Source: Zeus faber (taxonomy: Eukaryota > Chordata > Actinopteri > Zeiformes > Zeidae). Taken from it: DNA of 64,000 bases. A model generated the notes under the pieces. The model was given only the letters and a program-made list of their open reading frames with translations. It did no database searches and was not told the DNA's origin. Location: assembly GCA_960531495.1 (NCBI GenBank), contig OY482865.1:8772087-8836086 (forward strand), given 5' to 3'. Of this stretch, positions 1 through 11,589 are shown in pieces. The translations under genes and the position numbers were made by a program. Position 1 is the first letter of the stretch; every line of letters begins with the position of its first letter.

Positions 1-46
<46 letters not shown>
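1..46 (+). repeat. (CA)n microsatellite at window edge
   Basis: A pure CA run that probably continues outside the window. Confidence 0.97.
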
Positions 47-48
<2 letters not shown>

Positions 49-849
49 TTTTTGGTTGGTTTTTAAGCGACATAACAACACATAACCTCACGGTTCTGCA
101 GGCTCCACTCCAAAATTGCCTCCGGGATTAGAGCGAGCGATACATTTCACACTACTTTTTAAAGGCCTGTTGTTTTCATATTAGGTTTTCCCACCGCAAT
201 CTTTGCTCAGAGGCAAAAAATGTCAAGTGCTCCTTTTTTTAAATTACTGTGTCTGCCACCTCAGAAATGTATATATATATATATATATATATAGTGTTTG
301 ATGACTTAATAAGCGCTGGGGGTTGCTCCCCCACCCGCTCGCAGTTTAAATTACGTTCTTTTCCCTTTTCCCTCCCGCACAGCGGGGGCTCTGGAGCGGA
401 GCCCGGGTCACGTGAAGTGAAGTGCCCGACGCTGCCGGAGTGGAGGACGTGCAGGAAATCGGAAAACGCACACAGTGTGAGGGAGAAACGGACTGTGATG
501 TGACCACTCCGTGAAGCATGGCATTAAAACTTTATTAAAATAAAAACAAAAATAATATAAAATAAAACGACCGCAGAGCCGCAACCACACCTTATTAAAG
601 CCGGGGTTTGGTTACTGCCATTTAGCGTCGGTGCAAACCACTCTGTGACCACACGGGGTGTCATGGTAATTTCAACGTCTGGTACGCAGAACTACTACAT
701 ACAATGCACACATATGGGGGCTTAGAATTTTAAATGTGTTTTCAATTATTTTCTCTTTATCCATCACACCTTTTCGATATTTATGATATCCAGTATATCT
801 GATCCGGGTCAGACAGTGGCATAAGTATCGACGGTGCAACCGGCGCAAC

Positions 850-1175
850 TGCGCCGAGGCCCAGTGGCCCATCCCATGTGTGCGCCAGCGATCGGGGCGC
901 CCACCGTCTGCGCTTTGCTGGGCGTTCTGTGCCCCGTTCCTCCAGAAAAATAAAAATAAAAAAGTGTTTTTATTTATGATGGAGGCTATTTTATATTACT
1001 CTGTTCCTTATTGGACAAAACAAAAGAAGCCCGGTGCGTAACGAGGACACTCTCTCAGACACTCTATTACATCCACCCAGAGCAGCAGAATGCCTCGAGC
1101 CGGTGGGTGTGTGTGCACACGGGGGGGTCCAAAAAAATATTTGAACCGGGGCCCATCACCCCTGGTTCAGATCTG
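850..1175 (+). repeat. dispersed repeat, copy A
   Basis: It aligns in the same order with 33515-33860: a GC-rich part with GCGCCAGC, an A/T part with GGAGGCTATTTTAT (GGGAGCTATTTTAT in the partner), then TTCCTTATTG/TTCCTCATTG, AACAAAAGAA/AATAAAAGAA, and a terminal GTCCAAAAAAA/GTCCAAGAAAA next to ACCGGGGCCC/ACCGGGGGCC. This is an interspersed family of unknown class. Confidence 0.65.
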
Positions 1176-2982
1176 GAGGGGGATCAAGGGGATGACTATG
1201 AGTTTTCTTCTAAAAACAGCTCCTGGAATTCCTTTGTCTTTTCTTGAAAAAAAAACCCCAAAAAGCTGAGGAATTTCATCAAAGATACAATCTTTTTTGG
1301 AGTTGCAGACGTCAAAGTTACCCAGTGACTTGAAGTGCTCTGTGTGTCACACCTCTATCCAAAAGTCCTTACCACCGCAGCGTGCAGTATCTCAGACACC
1401 TCATTATCCTCTTCGCTGCCGTCGTGCGGCTTACTCTCTAACGTGCTATTTGTGGTCTCGCCCTCCTCTACCTCATCTGACGCCAAAGTCGGCGCTTTCT
1501 CCTGACTCGGAATGTCGTGGACGACCGAATTTGCGTCGTCTCCGCCGTTTTCCTGCGAGGAGGGGGATCAGAGTGACGCTGAAAACACATTTTCCGTGAG
1601 CTCATTGTTACCCGGTGGGTGGACGGTCGTACCTCGTGGGGCGTTTCGGGCCCAGCCTCCTCGGGCGACTCCTATGGATTGTGAAATATTTATGACGTAG
1701 AAAAACTCCACATTTTAAAGGGCCGCGCCGACATTAAAATCGAGTTTCAGCCCGTTTACTAGTCTATCACAAAAACTTTAAATTATTACCGTCGACCATT
1801 TTCCTGACGATAGCTCACATTTTTTGATTGAATTCTGTCGGCAGGCAGGGTGAACAACAGAGTGTATTCTATGAAATTGCACCCAAGACAAATTCTCAAC
1901 CTGCAATGGCATTCATTAATAATCACCAATACCCACTCGTGATTAACTCCGTCCTTTGCATCGCTTATGGAATGTTGCGGCCGCAAAAACTCCCAACCCA
2001 AAGCACCGCGGCCCAGAGAAGAACCCCGAACCCGCATGGAATTGTTCGATTTTTAATATGGGCTCGAGGGTTCTCGGAAATTGAAATAGTATGCTGAGAA
2101 ACCCGCCTTTAAAGTCTCCAGGTCCCACTGACAACGGCAATAACACATTATATATGAATTCCATTTGCGCCGTTGCTTTAACACAGTCCTCTTCAACCAC
2201 ATTTCGGTTTGGGGGCCAGATTTTGAACTTGTTATCCGCTCAAATGACTTTTTTATTGTTTAAACGGCGTGGCCACGCTCGTAACGAGAATAAAAACGTA
2301 TTTCAGGATGTTCCTCCGTGATATTGTTTTATAATGCTGCTGCTTGGCCATCAGGTGTTTCTCATATTTACCCAACTATGAAACATTTTGGAAGGTTGCC
2401 AACTTACAAATATGTTTTCCCAGTTGGTCCTGTGTTTAACAGCCGAATAACACATGCTTAAAATGCCAGACTATTTATTAACCTACAGTGGTTTGACAGA
2501 AAGTGAGTGAAATTGCGATTAGGGGAGACCCCAGTGGGGAGGACTACAGGGAAAGCTGCATCTTTGTTGGAGGACATTTTGTCGTACTAGTCGTTATTTA
2601 TCTTATTCAAAGAATCAATCTACGTTGATGTGCAGGCCGCATTTGGGGTCCGGTCAACATGTTAAATAGCCCTGCTCTAACTATTATTTAACCATTTAAC
2701 TATAACTTTTTTGGAAAAAATATGTTATTGTAACTGTCAGCGGCACCTGGAAAGTACTTGAAGGAAGGTTTCTCACCATATATTGGAATTTTTTAAAACC
2801 AGAAGAATAAACAAAACAAACAGAAAAAAACCCAGTGAATATTAAAATTTTTTTTTAAAAGTGAGCTAGGAATAGGAGAATGGTCAGGGGTCATTTAAAA
2901 TGCCGACAAGTGAAAGCACTAAAACTCTAATTTACGCTGGTATGGTCCCGAAACGATTTGACACTTTTCCCCTCAAACACAC

Positions 2983-3433
2983 CTGCTCTCTCAGGTAAGA
3001 CCTCCTCGGCTTCTCCTCCTCCACCACTTCCTCTTCCTCTCTCTGCTCCTCCTCCTCCTCCTCCTCCTCCTCCACCTGCTCCGCCTCCTCTTCCACCTCT
3101 TCCTCGGCCGGGCGCCGCTGCCCTTCCTCCTCCCCCTGCTCCTTCTCCCTCCTACTGCCGTACGCCACAGGCTTCTCCTCTTCCTCCTCGTCTCCGGGGT
3201 TACGCCCCCTGCTGCGCCAGGAGGACGACCTCCCCTCTTCCTCGTTGGTGTTTTTGGTCACGCTGCCCTCTGCATACAGGTCCTGGCGCTCCAGCGCCTC
3301 CTGCATGCGCCGCTGCCGTCGCTCCTCCCGCTTGGCCATGCGCTCCAGCAGGGCGGCCTCCCCCTCATCCCCGCCTTCTCCTCCTCCTCCTCCACTCCTG
3401 AAGGAACTGCTCACTGAGACCGTCTCCGTCAAG
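2983..3433 (-). CDS. cald1: caldesmon 1, third coding exon (Glu-rich)
   Basis: The exon encodes residues 72-222. It opens with a Ser/Gly linker (LTETVSVSSSFRSGGGGG), then the conserved core LLERMAKREERRQRRMQEAL at about residues 100-119, which matches the mammalian FLERLARREERRQKRLQEAL segment. A Glu-rich low-complexity stretch follows (about residues 153-212, including nine consecutive Glu). The exon ends KPRRSYLREQ before donor GTGTGT at 2982. The mammalian exon also ends with a KPKRGSIGENQ-like sequence at this point. The acceptor is CCCCTCCCCAAG (AG at 3435-3434). Choosing it gives 1 + 150 codons, in phase with the second exon, and the exon ends in phase 0. A (CT)n microsatellite lies directly upstream of the acceptor and serves as its pyrimidine tract. 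Coding repeats of GAG/GAA make the Glu stretch liable to length change. Later exons are beyond the left edge. Confidence 0.9.
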
Positions 3434-3445
3434 CTTGGGGAGGGG

Positions 3446-3450
<5 letters not shown>

Positions 3451-3482
<32 letters not shown>
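3451..3482 (+). repeat. (GA)n microsatellite at splice acceptor
   Basis: The pure GA run is (CT)n on the minus strand and forms the pyrimidine tract for the third cald1 exon. Its edge lies about 18 bases from the AG. Confidence 0.95.
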
Positions 3483-3486
<4 letters not shown>

Positions 3487-3557
3487 GTCGGGAAGGTACA
3501 TACATTAGCAGGGTTTGACGATTATTCTCTTCATTCTCACTGCAATATTCAGGGGCA

Positions 3558-4030
3558 TATAATCAATGGTGTCCCCCAGGGCTCGATCTTGGTGCCCTTG
3601 CTGTTCTCCGTGTACTCTTAATCCGCTATCCAATATCCTTGGCTTCTCCAATCACTTCTATGCAGATGAAACTCAACTCTCTCTCTCTCTCCTTTTCCCA
3701 TCAGAAACACGTATTGGAAGACTCATCTCTTCACGTCTTCAAGACATTAGCACATGGATGTCTGGGCACTACCTCAAGCTCAATATTGACAAGTTGAAGC
3801 TCCGGCTTCTCTCCGGGAAAGACTGGCCACTCACAGACCTTCCCAGGACCAGAGAGAACAGAGAAGTAGTACAAGTACAAGAACTGCAAACACCAATGTT
3901 TTTACCCTTTGGGTAATTCTGAACAACCAGTCGTCCCGCTCTGCCCACATTGCTGCTACAACCCACTCGCAGAATACACTGTTCCTCACATAATATATCA
4001 TCAGCCAGGGAGATATGTTGTATTGAGGCA
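3558..4030 (+). mobile_element. L2/Maui-type LINE reverse transcriptase relic
   Basis: The plus strand encodes degraded pieces of an L2-clade reverse transcriptase. They include GVPQGS-like DNA (ggtgtcccccagggctcgat), a YADETQLSLS segment standing for the catalytic YADDTQL motif, then DISTWMSGHYLKLNIDK and, after frame breaks, a segment like NNQSSRSAHIAATT. The second Asp of the YADD motif is changed to Glu, and there are frameshifts and stops, so it is dead. It is 5'-truncated and lies opposite to cald1, within 130 bases of the third exon. Confidence 0.85.
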
Positions 4031-5168
4031 AACAATAAAATTTAGATTTTATAACATTTCTGAACTCTGCACTGTTGAATAATTTCTTCTCGCTGGCAGC
4101 TACTTCACCCAGGTATAAATAAAAATATTTAAAAAAATCAACCAATCCGTCCTTCGAACCAACATCTCTCCATCTTACACCTTCTGTGTCCACCTCGCCC
4201 TCACTTTAATCCACCATACTAAATGTTCTTGTCCCACAGTCATCGTTTAGCACTTAGTCTGAGGTTCCAGCGTCATCCTAAACAATCCCCGTCTTGTTAC
4301 CGCTCCCAGGATGTACATGTCTGGAAACATTCCCAACCACAAAGCGGCTTCTGTGCCTCCAGACGGTGGAGAGTCCCTCGGATTCCACCGGTGACGACCG
4401 CCACAGAGTGATGTCATAGCGAGAAATTGTGCAGAGTTAGATGGCGTGTTGTGTATGAAAGGGGCTACACAAAGAAAGGTATTTATTTCTCTTCTTGTTA
4501 TTAGTAAAAAGATAACCTTTCAATATTATTAGGAAATTCAAGAAAGTGTATTATTATTATTATTATTTATTTATGACAATATTTTTGATGGAGTGCATTT
4601 GCGGTCAATAGGTACATGTCACGTTTGCACGTGTGTTGCGTTGTTGTGTGCATGTAGATGTGTTTATGTGTGTGTTTTTGAAAATGCGTGCATGTGTATG
4701 TGCAAGGCTGAATCAGCTGCAGGTTATTTTTTTATTATAAGCATTAAAATAAATGCATATTCAAATACATAATTGTATTTAGTGCTCAAAATCATGACAT
4801 TTTAGTAGGTAATTAATCGTCATACAAATAATTGCGATTACACAATTTATTAAAAGTGTAATACAATATTAATTATATTTGAATAACATTCACCCAAATT
4901 AAGAAAAAAATCCATGAATATGAGAACATAGAAAATGTATTTGACAGTTAATTTGCCTTCACCCGACTGATGAAAATGTCCTTTTCATTTATTCATTTCT
5001 AACATCTGCTCAAAATTCCCACAAAATTTGGGTGAACACAACATTTTAAGATAGCAGAACATGTTGATTTCTTCCCGGAACGATCGCGATTAGCTCATAC
5101 AACGGCGACCAGGTAATAATGTACTAACTGTGACGCCTCTAGTAGTGCGGTAGCAGCAGTGTAGTAAC

Positions 5169-5306
5169 CTGTGGCTGTTGGCGAGCGGCGGGCCGTCCAG
5201 CTGTCCGCTGGGCTCCTCGCCGTCCCTGCTCCTCATCCTCTCCTGGCGAGCCCTGCGCCTCCTCTCCCGCGCCGCCTCCTCCTCGTCGTCCTCGTTCCTT
5301 GCCAGC
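5169..5306 (-). CDS. cald1: caldesmon 1, second coding exon
   Basis: The exon encodes residues 26-72: LAR, then NEDDEEEAARERRRRARQER, then MRSRDGEEPSGQLDG and PPLANSH. The mammalian counterpart is NDDDEEEAARERRRRARQER, which makes the assignment secure. The acceptor is CCCTCCGCTCAG (AG at 5308-5307). The exon is 138 bases: one base completing Arg26, 45 codons, and AG that completes Ser72 with C of the third exon. The donor is CACAG followed by GTTACT, with T at +3 and C at +5, so it is weaker than usual. In mammals the junction before this exon is where the two alternative N-termini (fibroblast/smooth muscle type and HeLa type) diverge. The highly charged run is typical of caldesmon and is predicted to be helical. 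The tail after RDGEE is not conserved with mammals as far as I can tell. Confidence 0.93.
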
Positions 5307-6068
5307 CTGAGCGGAGGGGAGAGGGGGAAGAGAGAGAAAGAGGAGGATGAAAATAGTTGGAGAGTCCAATTTAAGAACATTTTTGTTGTCAGAGTCATTA
5401 CTGTACATTCTCTTGACGGTGCTGACGTCTTGCAAATTAAAGCTTAACGATTGATCATTTTGCTGGTGACGCCCTGGAACATCTTGACGCAGCCCTCGGG
5501 GGTCACTGCTGTAAGTACTTTTTTGTACCCGTGGGTGTGTCTTGGGTACTTGTAAGGACATCTTTTGTACATCTGGTGACCAATTTGGACCTCATTGCTA
5601 CACATTTGGCCTTTACAGGGTACAGCCTGTGTGTCTATTTTGCCTAAAACCACTGGAAAAAAAAAAGAAAAATTTCCCTCAATATACTGTATATTACAAT
5701 ACATTTCCTTTTTTCTACACTTAAATTGTAAAAAAAAAAAGTCTGCATTTGGTTTTCACCCATTCTCCTCTTTAAAAACTGTGAGTGCAAAAGACGGGGG
5801 GTGAGTGGACTGGAATGAAAAGCAGAGAACGTAGGAAACGCAGCGAACAGTTGAACTTTTCGCCTCTCTCTCGCTCTCTCTCGCTCTCTCTCTCCTGCCG
5901 CTGAAACCGGCCCCCACGAGCTATCCTAATACCCCCACGTGCACGACCACGGCCACGTGCACACATTGTGCGAACTACTTGCTTTGTGTCAGCGGTCAGC
6001 ACATCTGATCTGATAATCAGTTAATGAAGCACATAAAACCTCCACACGGGAATCATAACCCAACATTA

Positions 6069-7029
6069 GTAGGGCTGAACGATTTGGGAGAATAATCTAA
6101 TTTTATATGTATAATCAAATTATTTTTCAGACCCAATTTTACGATTCAGTATGCATTTTTTTTTTTAAGTTCCTGATCTTCTGTATTATTCACTAAACAC
6201 AAGCAATAACTCATTCTATAGTATGACCAACAAAACATTGGAGAACATATGAACTGCTCTTTCCTGTCGGCCACGCCCACGTGTTATGACTAAATGAGAT
6301 GAATTGATGCATGAATTTATATAAAGATATGAATAACGTATCTTTATTTGACGACTGAGAAAAACCTTCAATCACAGGAGAATACTGACCGATTGATTGA
6401 ACTTAAAGCCTTGTAACTGTTCAAATCTGAAATTGAACATTCGAAAAATATGCGGTGTTTCAGCAGAAATGTATTATTTTTATAAAAATGTTTCGCACAA
6501 GTGAGTGTTTGTGTGCGGGGGAATGAGCTTTGTCCGTGCAGCGCTCCATGTGCTCAGGGACAGCGTATTCTCACAAAAAATAAAACATAAAATAAAAAAT
6601 ATATTAAAAAAAAAACAGGCCCAGTGTTCTGGAACAGGCTCCATCCGGCTATACCGGTGTTCCGGGCTCTGCCAGCACAGCGTCCCCATTACGCACGGTT
6701 CCGTTCCGTACCGTTCCATACGCACTTGACGTACAACAAAAAACACACTGTTCTGGCAGTCTTCAGTGCCGTCGGAGAGAGAGAGACAGGTGAGCAAATT
6801 GCGCCCCCGATCGTGCCTTCTCCGCGCTTCCCCCAGCGGGATGGCCCGCTGGGCGGCCGCCTATCTCGCCTAAAGGAAGAGCCGGCCCTGGACAGCCCTA
6901 TTGGTTCGATTGTGTAACATTAAAAAAAACAAAACACTTTTTTTTTTTTATTCCAGCTTTTGGTATTTGAAAATTGCATTGTATTACATCGAGATGTTGG
7001 TTTAAATTTGATTAATTGTTCAGCCCTAC
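6069..7029. mobile_element. TIR element with nested repeat, GTAGGGCTGAAC ends
   Basis: The ends GTAGGGCTGAACGAT and, read inward from the right, GTAGGGCTGAACAAT agree at 14 of 15 positions. Between them is an A/T-rich interior and, at about 6790-6895, a piece of another dispersed repeat in reverse orientation, so this looks like a nested insertion. No matching target-site duplication was found (AACATTA against ATCGCAG). Such GGGCTGAACGAT termini are common in fish DNA transposons. Confidence 0.55.
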
Positions 7030-7718
7030 ATCGCAGTATGATACCATACCACCAACTTAAGGAGGGCGCAGTATACTCTGCAGAGTGATGCACTATGTTC
7101 CGTCAGGCTGCCTCCAAGGGATGGAGTCGTCATCAACGGTTAGTTACCTATCACATGACATCAGAGGCGAGGGTCACGTGGGACAAACCAGCCTAAAACA
7201 ACACACACGCGCATGAGCATTAAATCCAAAATTTGCGAGTAAAGCTTCCTCGTTTTCTTTTTGACACATCTGACTGTATGCCGACTACAACAGAGAGACT
7301 GAATAACTGCGATTCGGCGCGCAGAGACTGAGTCGGACAAGGAAAGTACATTATATTATGAGCTTTTAGTTAAAGTGAATGAAGTTGCGCCGCCACGCGT
7401 CCATGGTGACGGCGAGAGCGGCATGCAGGCTGTTATCTTAAAGTGAATTAGTGATGAATCACCCCATGCATGAATCACACATCAATAATCGCCTAATTTT
7501 TACGCATGATCCATGATGATGAAGACAGAGAGAAATAGAAATCCATGGCAAAAAAAAAGAGCATATTTGCAATATTTTAGAAAACTACCCACAAATTTTC
7601 CCCAAATCATGTTGTCGTATTAAGAGGAGCCGAGCCCCTGCCTCCCCTGTAGTTTACACTATCTCTCTCCCTCTATTCCTCTATCTCTCATCTTGTTTTG
7701 TTTTTTGTCCCTGTGCAG

Positions 7719-7792
7719 GAATGTGGATCTGTTAACACCCGAGCCGGCCGGCTGGGACGCTGACATCAGTTATGCCGGGCGGGGCTTTGCAG
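7719..7792 (+). other. exon-like segment, unrecognised
   Basis: A long pyrimidine-rich acceptor (TTTTGTCCCTGTGCAG) is followed by 74 bases with one open phase, starting NVDLLTPEPAGWDADISY, and a donor CAG/GTGCAC. It lies opposite to cald1 inside its intron. No family is recognised, and it may be a chance pseudo-exon. Confidence 0.15.
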
Positions 7793-9031
7793 GTGCACAT
7801 TTCTCTGCTCGCACGTTAGCTCGGCCAGGCAGCATCTCCCAACAAAAATGTAGGCGATGATAATAAAGATTAGGCAATAAAATAATAAAAGCGTGATTTT
7901 TGGGGAGGGGGGGGATTAGGGAAAAAAAATATATATATAGAAGATTTGAAGTATATAATAAACCTCAAATTAAACAATAATATGTGGCAATATCCAATAA
8001 AACCGAACCTTCCCAGGAAAACAAACTAAAAATAAACAATGAAGGATAAAAACGTGGCAATATACAGTAAACCTAATAATCAAAAATAACCCTGAAAAAA
8101 TTAACAACAGAAATAAACCCAACAAATAAACAAGAAAATAACACAAACAAAATAAAGACTTCTTGCTCTAAATTGGAGGAATATTGAGGCGGTTTCAAAA
8201 TGTCTCCTTCAATACCGTGATATATTGTTTATTGTGTGTGTATTGATTTCTCGTCAGTTTGTTTTAGTTTTTTTGTTGTGTTTGCATATTTTGACGCATC
8301 AGCAAACCACCAAACGATTCACTTTGAAACTTAACGGAAGCTGCAGCAAACGACGGGATGCGTCGAAGCCGAGCCGTCTTTCGTAATCCGAGCGGCATCT
8401 TCCAGACACAAAAAAAAAAAAAAAAAAAAAAAAAAGTTAAAAAGTCTTCAAAAAGTAGAACCTCATCACCGTAAAATGACGGAGGCCGTTCCGGGCTTTA
8501 TTGGCAGTATTTACGCTGACGGAACAGTTTCTGGCAGAAGGAAAACAGCGGCCCCCCGAAGACGGACCCGGTCCCTAAAGGGAACGGGCGGTTCTAAACG
8601 CAGCGCAAATGTCATGGGAAAGTTGCAATGACGACTTAAAATGGAAAGAGGGATCTGCGGCGGTGGCAGGGGGGCGCGGTGGGGGGGGGGGGGGGGGGTC
8701 GGAGTTAAAGAGATTCTTCGGGTGGGGGCGGGGAGATGAGAACAGACTCCTCAAAGCCGAATTAGCATTCCTGTCCGTCACACCCTCCGCTAGAGAGCCA
8801 CGAACCCGGGGCCGGTTTAATATCCTGCCTCTCGCCTCTGACCCCGACCCAATTAGCACAGTGAGGAAGAGGAGGGCGAGAGAGAGAGAGGGAGGGAGCG
8901 AGGGAGAGAGAGAGAGAGAGGGAGATGGGGAGAGATAAGAAAATACAATATGGATGACATATACGGGAGGACAGGAAAATATCCAGGGGCCCAACACTAA
9001 CTTTCAGAAGCGGTCGCCGGAGTTTGGCTGT

Positions 9032-9079
9032 CGGTTGCCAAGACCGACAACCGGTTGCCAAGACCGACGACCGGTTGCC
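9032..9079 (+). repeat. short tandem repeat, 20-bp unit
   Basis: CGGTTGCCAAGACCGACAAC is repeated twice with one change, followed by a partial third copy. Related GCGGTTGACGACGAGGCAA (9149) and GCGGTTGGCGTCGAGGCAA (9415) lie nearby. Confidence 0.7.
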
Positions 9080-9319
9080 CAGTCGTAAACGTTTCAGAAC
9101 TGAGTGACGATGATCCGACATGATTATCATCCGTGTTGCGCGTACGGAAAGCGGTTGACGACGAGGCAAACCAGACCACACGAGATGGTTGAAATCTGGT
9201 TGGGGCAACTGGAGAACCGTTATTGTCCGCCCCTGCTTTTAACCCTGCTTTTAGGGAAGACCCACACCCGTATTGACGCAACACGATGCCGTGTCCTGGG
9301 CAATCATATATCGTTACGG

Positions 9320-9384
9320 TATCGATATTGCAATATCAGACCAGATAATGTACTGGGTTTTGGTTATTGTAATATTGTGATATA
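9320..9384 (+). mobile_element. fragment of ATATTG-rich DNA repeat, copy 1
   Basis: The segment ending TTTGGTTATTGTAATATTG then TGATA is repeated, reverse-complemented, at 35877-35935. Both copies carry a diverged gap-free core of about 24 bases with one mismatch. It resembles a fish DNA-transposon family with ATATCGATATTG motifs. Confidence 0.5.
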
Positions 9385-10346
9385 GATTAATGTTGGTTTT
9401 TGAAACACATGCAAAGCGGTTGGCGTCGAGGCAACCAAATCCGGTTGCAGAATCGCTGACGCAATACGATAGCGCCTGGCGATGAACCCTCATAATATCG
9501 ATATCGCGATACCAAACGAGATGCCGTCCGGGATTTTGGGCTCTCAGTAGCGGGAGTCGTACAGTTAAATGTCGTTGCTTCGTTTTTTTTTAACGTACGA
9601 AAAGCAGTCGACAACGGTCCGACCCGGCCGCAGGCGTCTGTTGACAAATTAATAAAAAGATTTGTGGAAAGGCTTAAGGACAACGAGGGGAAGTTCGGGC
9701 TAATGTCCAGATATCGGCCCAGGTTGGAGGCTGTGCCGTGCGCCGCTCTCCTACTCCCAGGGGAGGTGCAGGAATCCAGGTGGTGCTGTTGCTTCTGGAG
9801 CTCCCCGCGCGGCGCCGGCTTGGTGCCGTGGGTGGCCGTGCACTGTGAGGATATGTGTGGAATGCGCGCGCCGCACGCTTTTGACTGACAGTTAATAATT
9901 GAACCAGCACATTTCCTAGATTGCTTTTTCTCCTGCGTGTAACGATGCGTCACCGCCATTAAAACCATGTTTTCCATCTGGTTGCCATTCTGCAACAAAA
10001 GCGAAAAGCAATTAATTTATTGTTTTACGGCATGTCGACGTGATTAACTGTTGTCTGAATGAAGACTTTACCCTAGAATTTACATTTCCAGCAGTTCCCC
10101 AAACCGTAACTATCCAATGAAGCATAACGGCCTGAGGAGGAAAAAAAAAAAAAAAAAAAAAGGAAAAAGACGGTGGGGAGATCACAATCCGCGCTACGTC
10201 GACACAAGCAAACACATCGGGGGACGAAATATGTGCAAATATTATCTTAACGGCAAAACATCTCAGAAATGTCAGCGGGAAAAAAAAATGGGAAAAGAGC
10301 CCATGAGAAAAAAATTGTGGATGAGAGAAGGAAGCAAGGAGGGGAT

Positions 10347-10386
10347 GGATAGACAGATAGACAGATAGATAGATAGATAGATAGAC

Positions 10387-10438
<52 letters not shown>
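10347..10438 (+). repeat. (GATA)n/(GACA)n microsatellite
   Basis: GATAGACA units followed by pure (GATA)n. The tract is adjacent to purine-rich sequence. Confidence 0.97.
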
Positions 10439-11387
10439 TCCTGTAATCACAATGGAACAGAGGGGAGGGGGGGCATGTGGGCAAAAGGGAAGGGAGGGAT
10501 ATAGGGAGAGAGAGGGAGACAGATAGAGAGAGGGAGTGGGCTTGCACTGTCAGAAATGCTGACCCATTCCCACGCTTGGCCCTCCGGACCATCCTTCCCT
10601 TCCTGCTGCCGCCTTCACAGCTCGCTCTCTCTCCCTCCCTCCCTCCCTCTCCCTCTCCCTCTCTCTCACTCATCTGTCCCCGCCCAGAGGACGTGAGCTC
10701 TCCCATACCTCCACCAGGCTGCCCCTGTTATTTGGTGCTCTTCATTCACCTCCGAACGGACGGGCGCCGGGGGCTTGGCTTGGGCGATATCCGCGCATCA
10801 GCCTTTTTACGAATCAAATACGTCGAACGGAACTTGAAACACCAACGTACATGGCGAATAACTTCGCTCATTTTGATCCTTCACTTCAAAAAAATAACCG
10901 ATTTATAAAAAGCTAGAAACGCATATTTCAAATGTTCTTTTTTTTTTTTTTTTTTTAAAGAACGCCCCCCCTAGTTCTCTCGGTCCATCTTTTTTTCATC
11001 AGAAGCGCAACCAATCAGATCAGAGCAGATCGCCACGCCCACATTCGGAAGTCATGACCATATCAGGAAGTCCCGCCCCAACCGTCCAGTCGCTCGAAGG
11101 TCAAAGGTCACTCCATGGAGCTTAATTAGGGCGAGACCACTCCCTCCCAGTTGTGAAGATGATTGAGAATCATGGATAAAACCACAGAAAAACGTGATTC
11201 GCGGGTGATTTATGAGGTCGGTCCGTCTTGAATGCGCGACGCTTGGTGCATCATGGGAACCAACAGGTAGGTCGGCTTCTCCAAACTCCTTAAAAAAAAC
11301 ATTCACGCATCTCTGAGTTGAGCTGATGAGGACGGTGGGAATTGGACATGCACTACAGTACGTGACCGTGAAACAGCATTAACACCC

Positions 11388-11422
<35 letters not shown>

Positions 11423-11455
11423 CCTCTCTCTCTCTCTCTTGCTCTCCCTCTCTCA
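11388..11455 (+). repeat. (CT)n microsatellite
   Basis: CT-rich run with CCCTCC interruptions, 135 bases before the polypurine tract on the same strand. Confidence 0.95.
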
Positions 11456-11589
11456 AACCATAATTTATGATGCAGGACAGGGGTATGCTTGGAACGGTCC
11501 ATTCAGCCAGGACGGGGGATGTTTGGAACGCTCCATCCACGGAGGAACGGGTGTTATTTCCTGCCCTCCCTCTTCCTGCTCTCTCAGGA

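Larger units (their letters stand above)
1..2982 (-). other. intron after third cald1 exon (partial)
   Basis: No coding sequence is seen here. It opens with (CA)n at 1-46 and has (TA)n at 269-293. A dispersed repeat copy lies at about 850-1175. The rest is AT-rich unique-looking DNA without strong motifs. After the donor at 2982 the frame stays open for only 16 codons before TAA, so no contiguous long h-caldesmon exon extension is present. Confidence 0.7.
3434..5168 (-). other. cald1 intron between second and third coding exons
   Basis: It holds a (CT)n tract next to the acceptor, an L2-type LINE relic on the plus strand at 3558-4030, and AT-rich sequence at 4440-5080 with (TTA)n at about 4550-4575. 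No other exon is recognised. Confidence 0.75.

Noticed and set aside
2958-3401. 147-residue Pro/Ser/Leu-rich plus-strand frame
   Set aside because: Antisense shadow of the cald1 Glu-rich exon.
5139-5561. 140-residue minus-strand frame with GKERGRRGGGGAGEEA
   Set aside because: Wrong frame of the second cald1 exon. The conserved NEDDEEEAARERRRR frame fits both splice phases.
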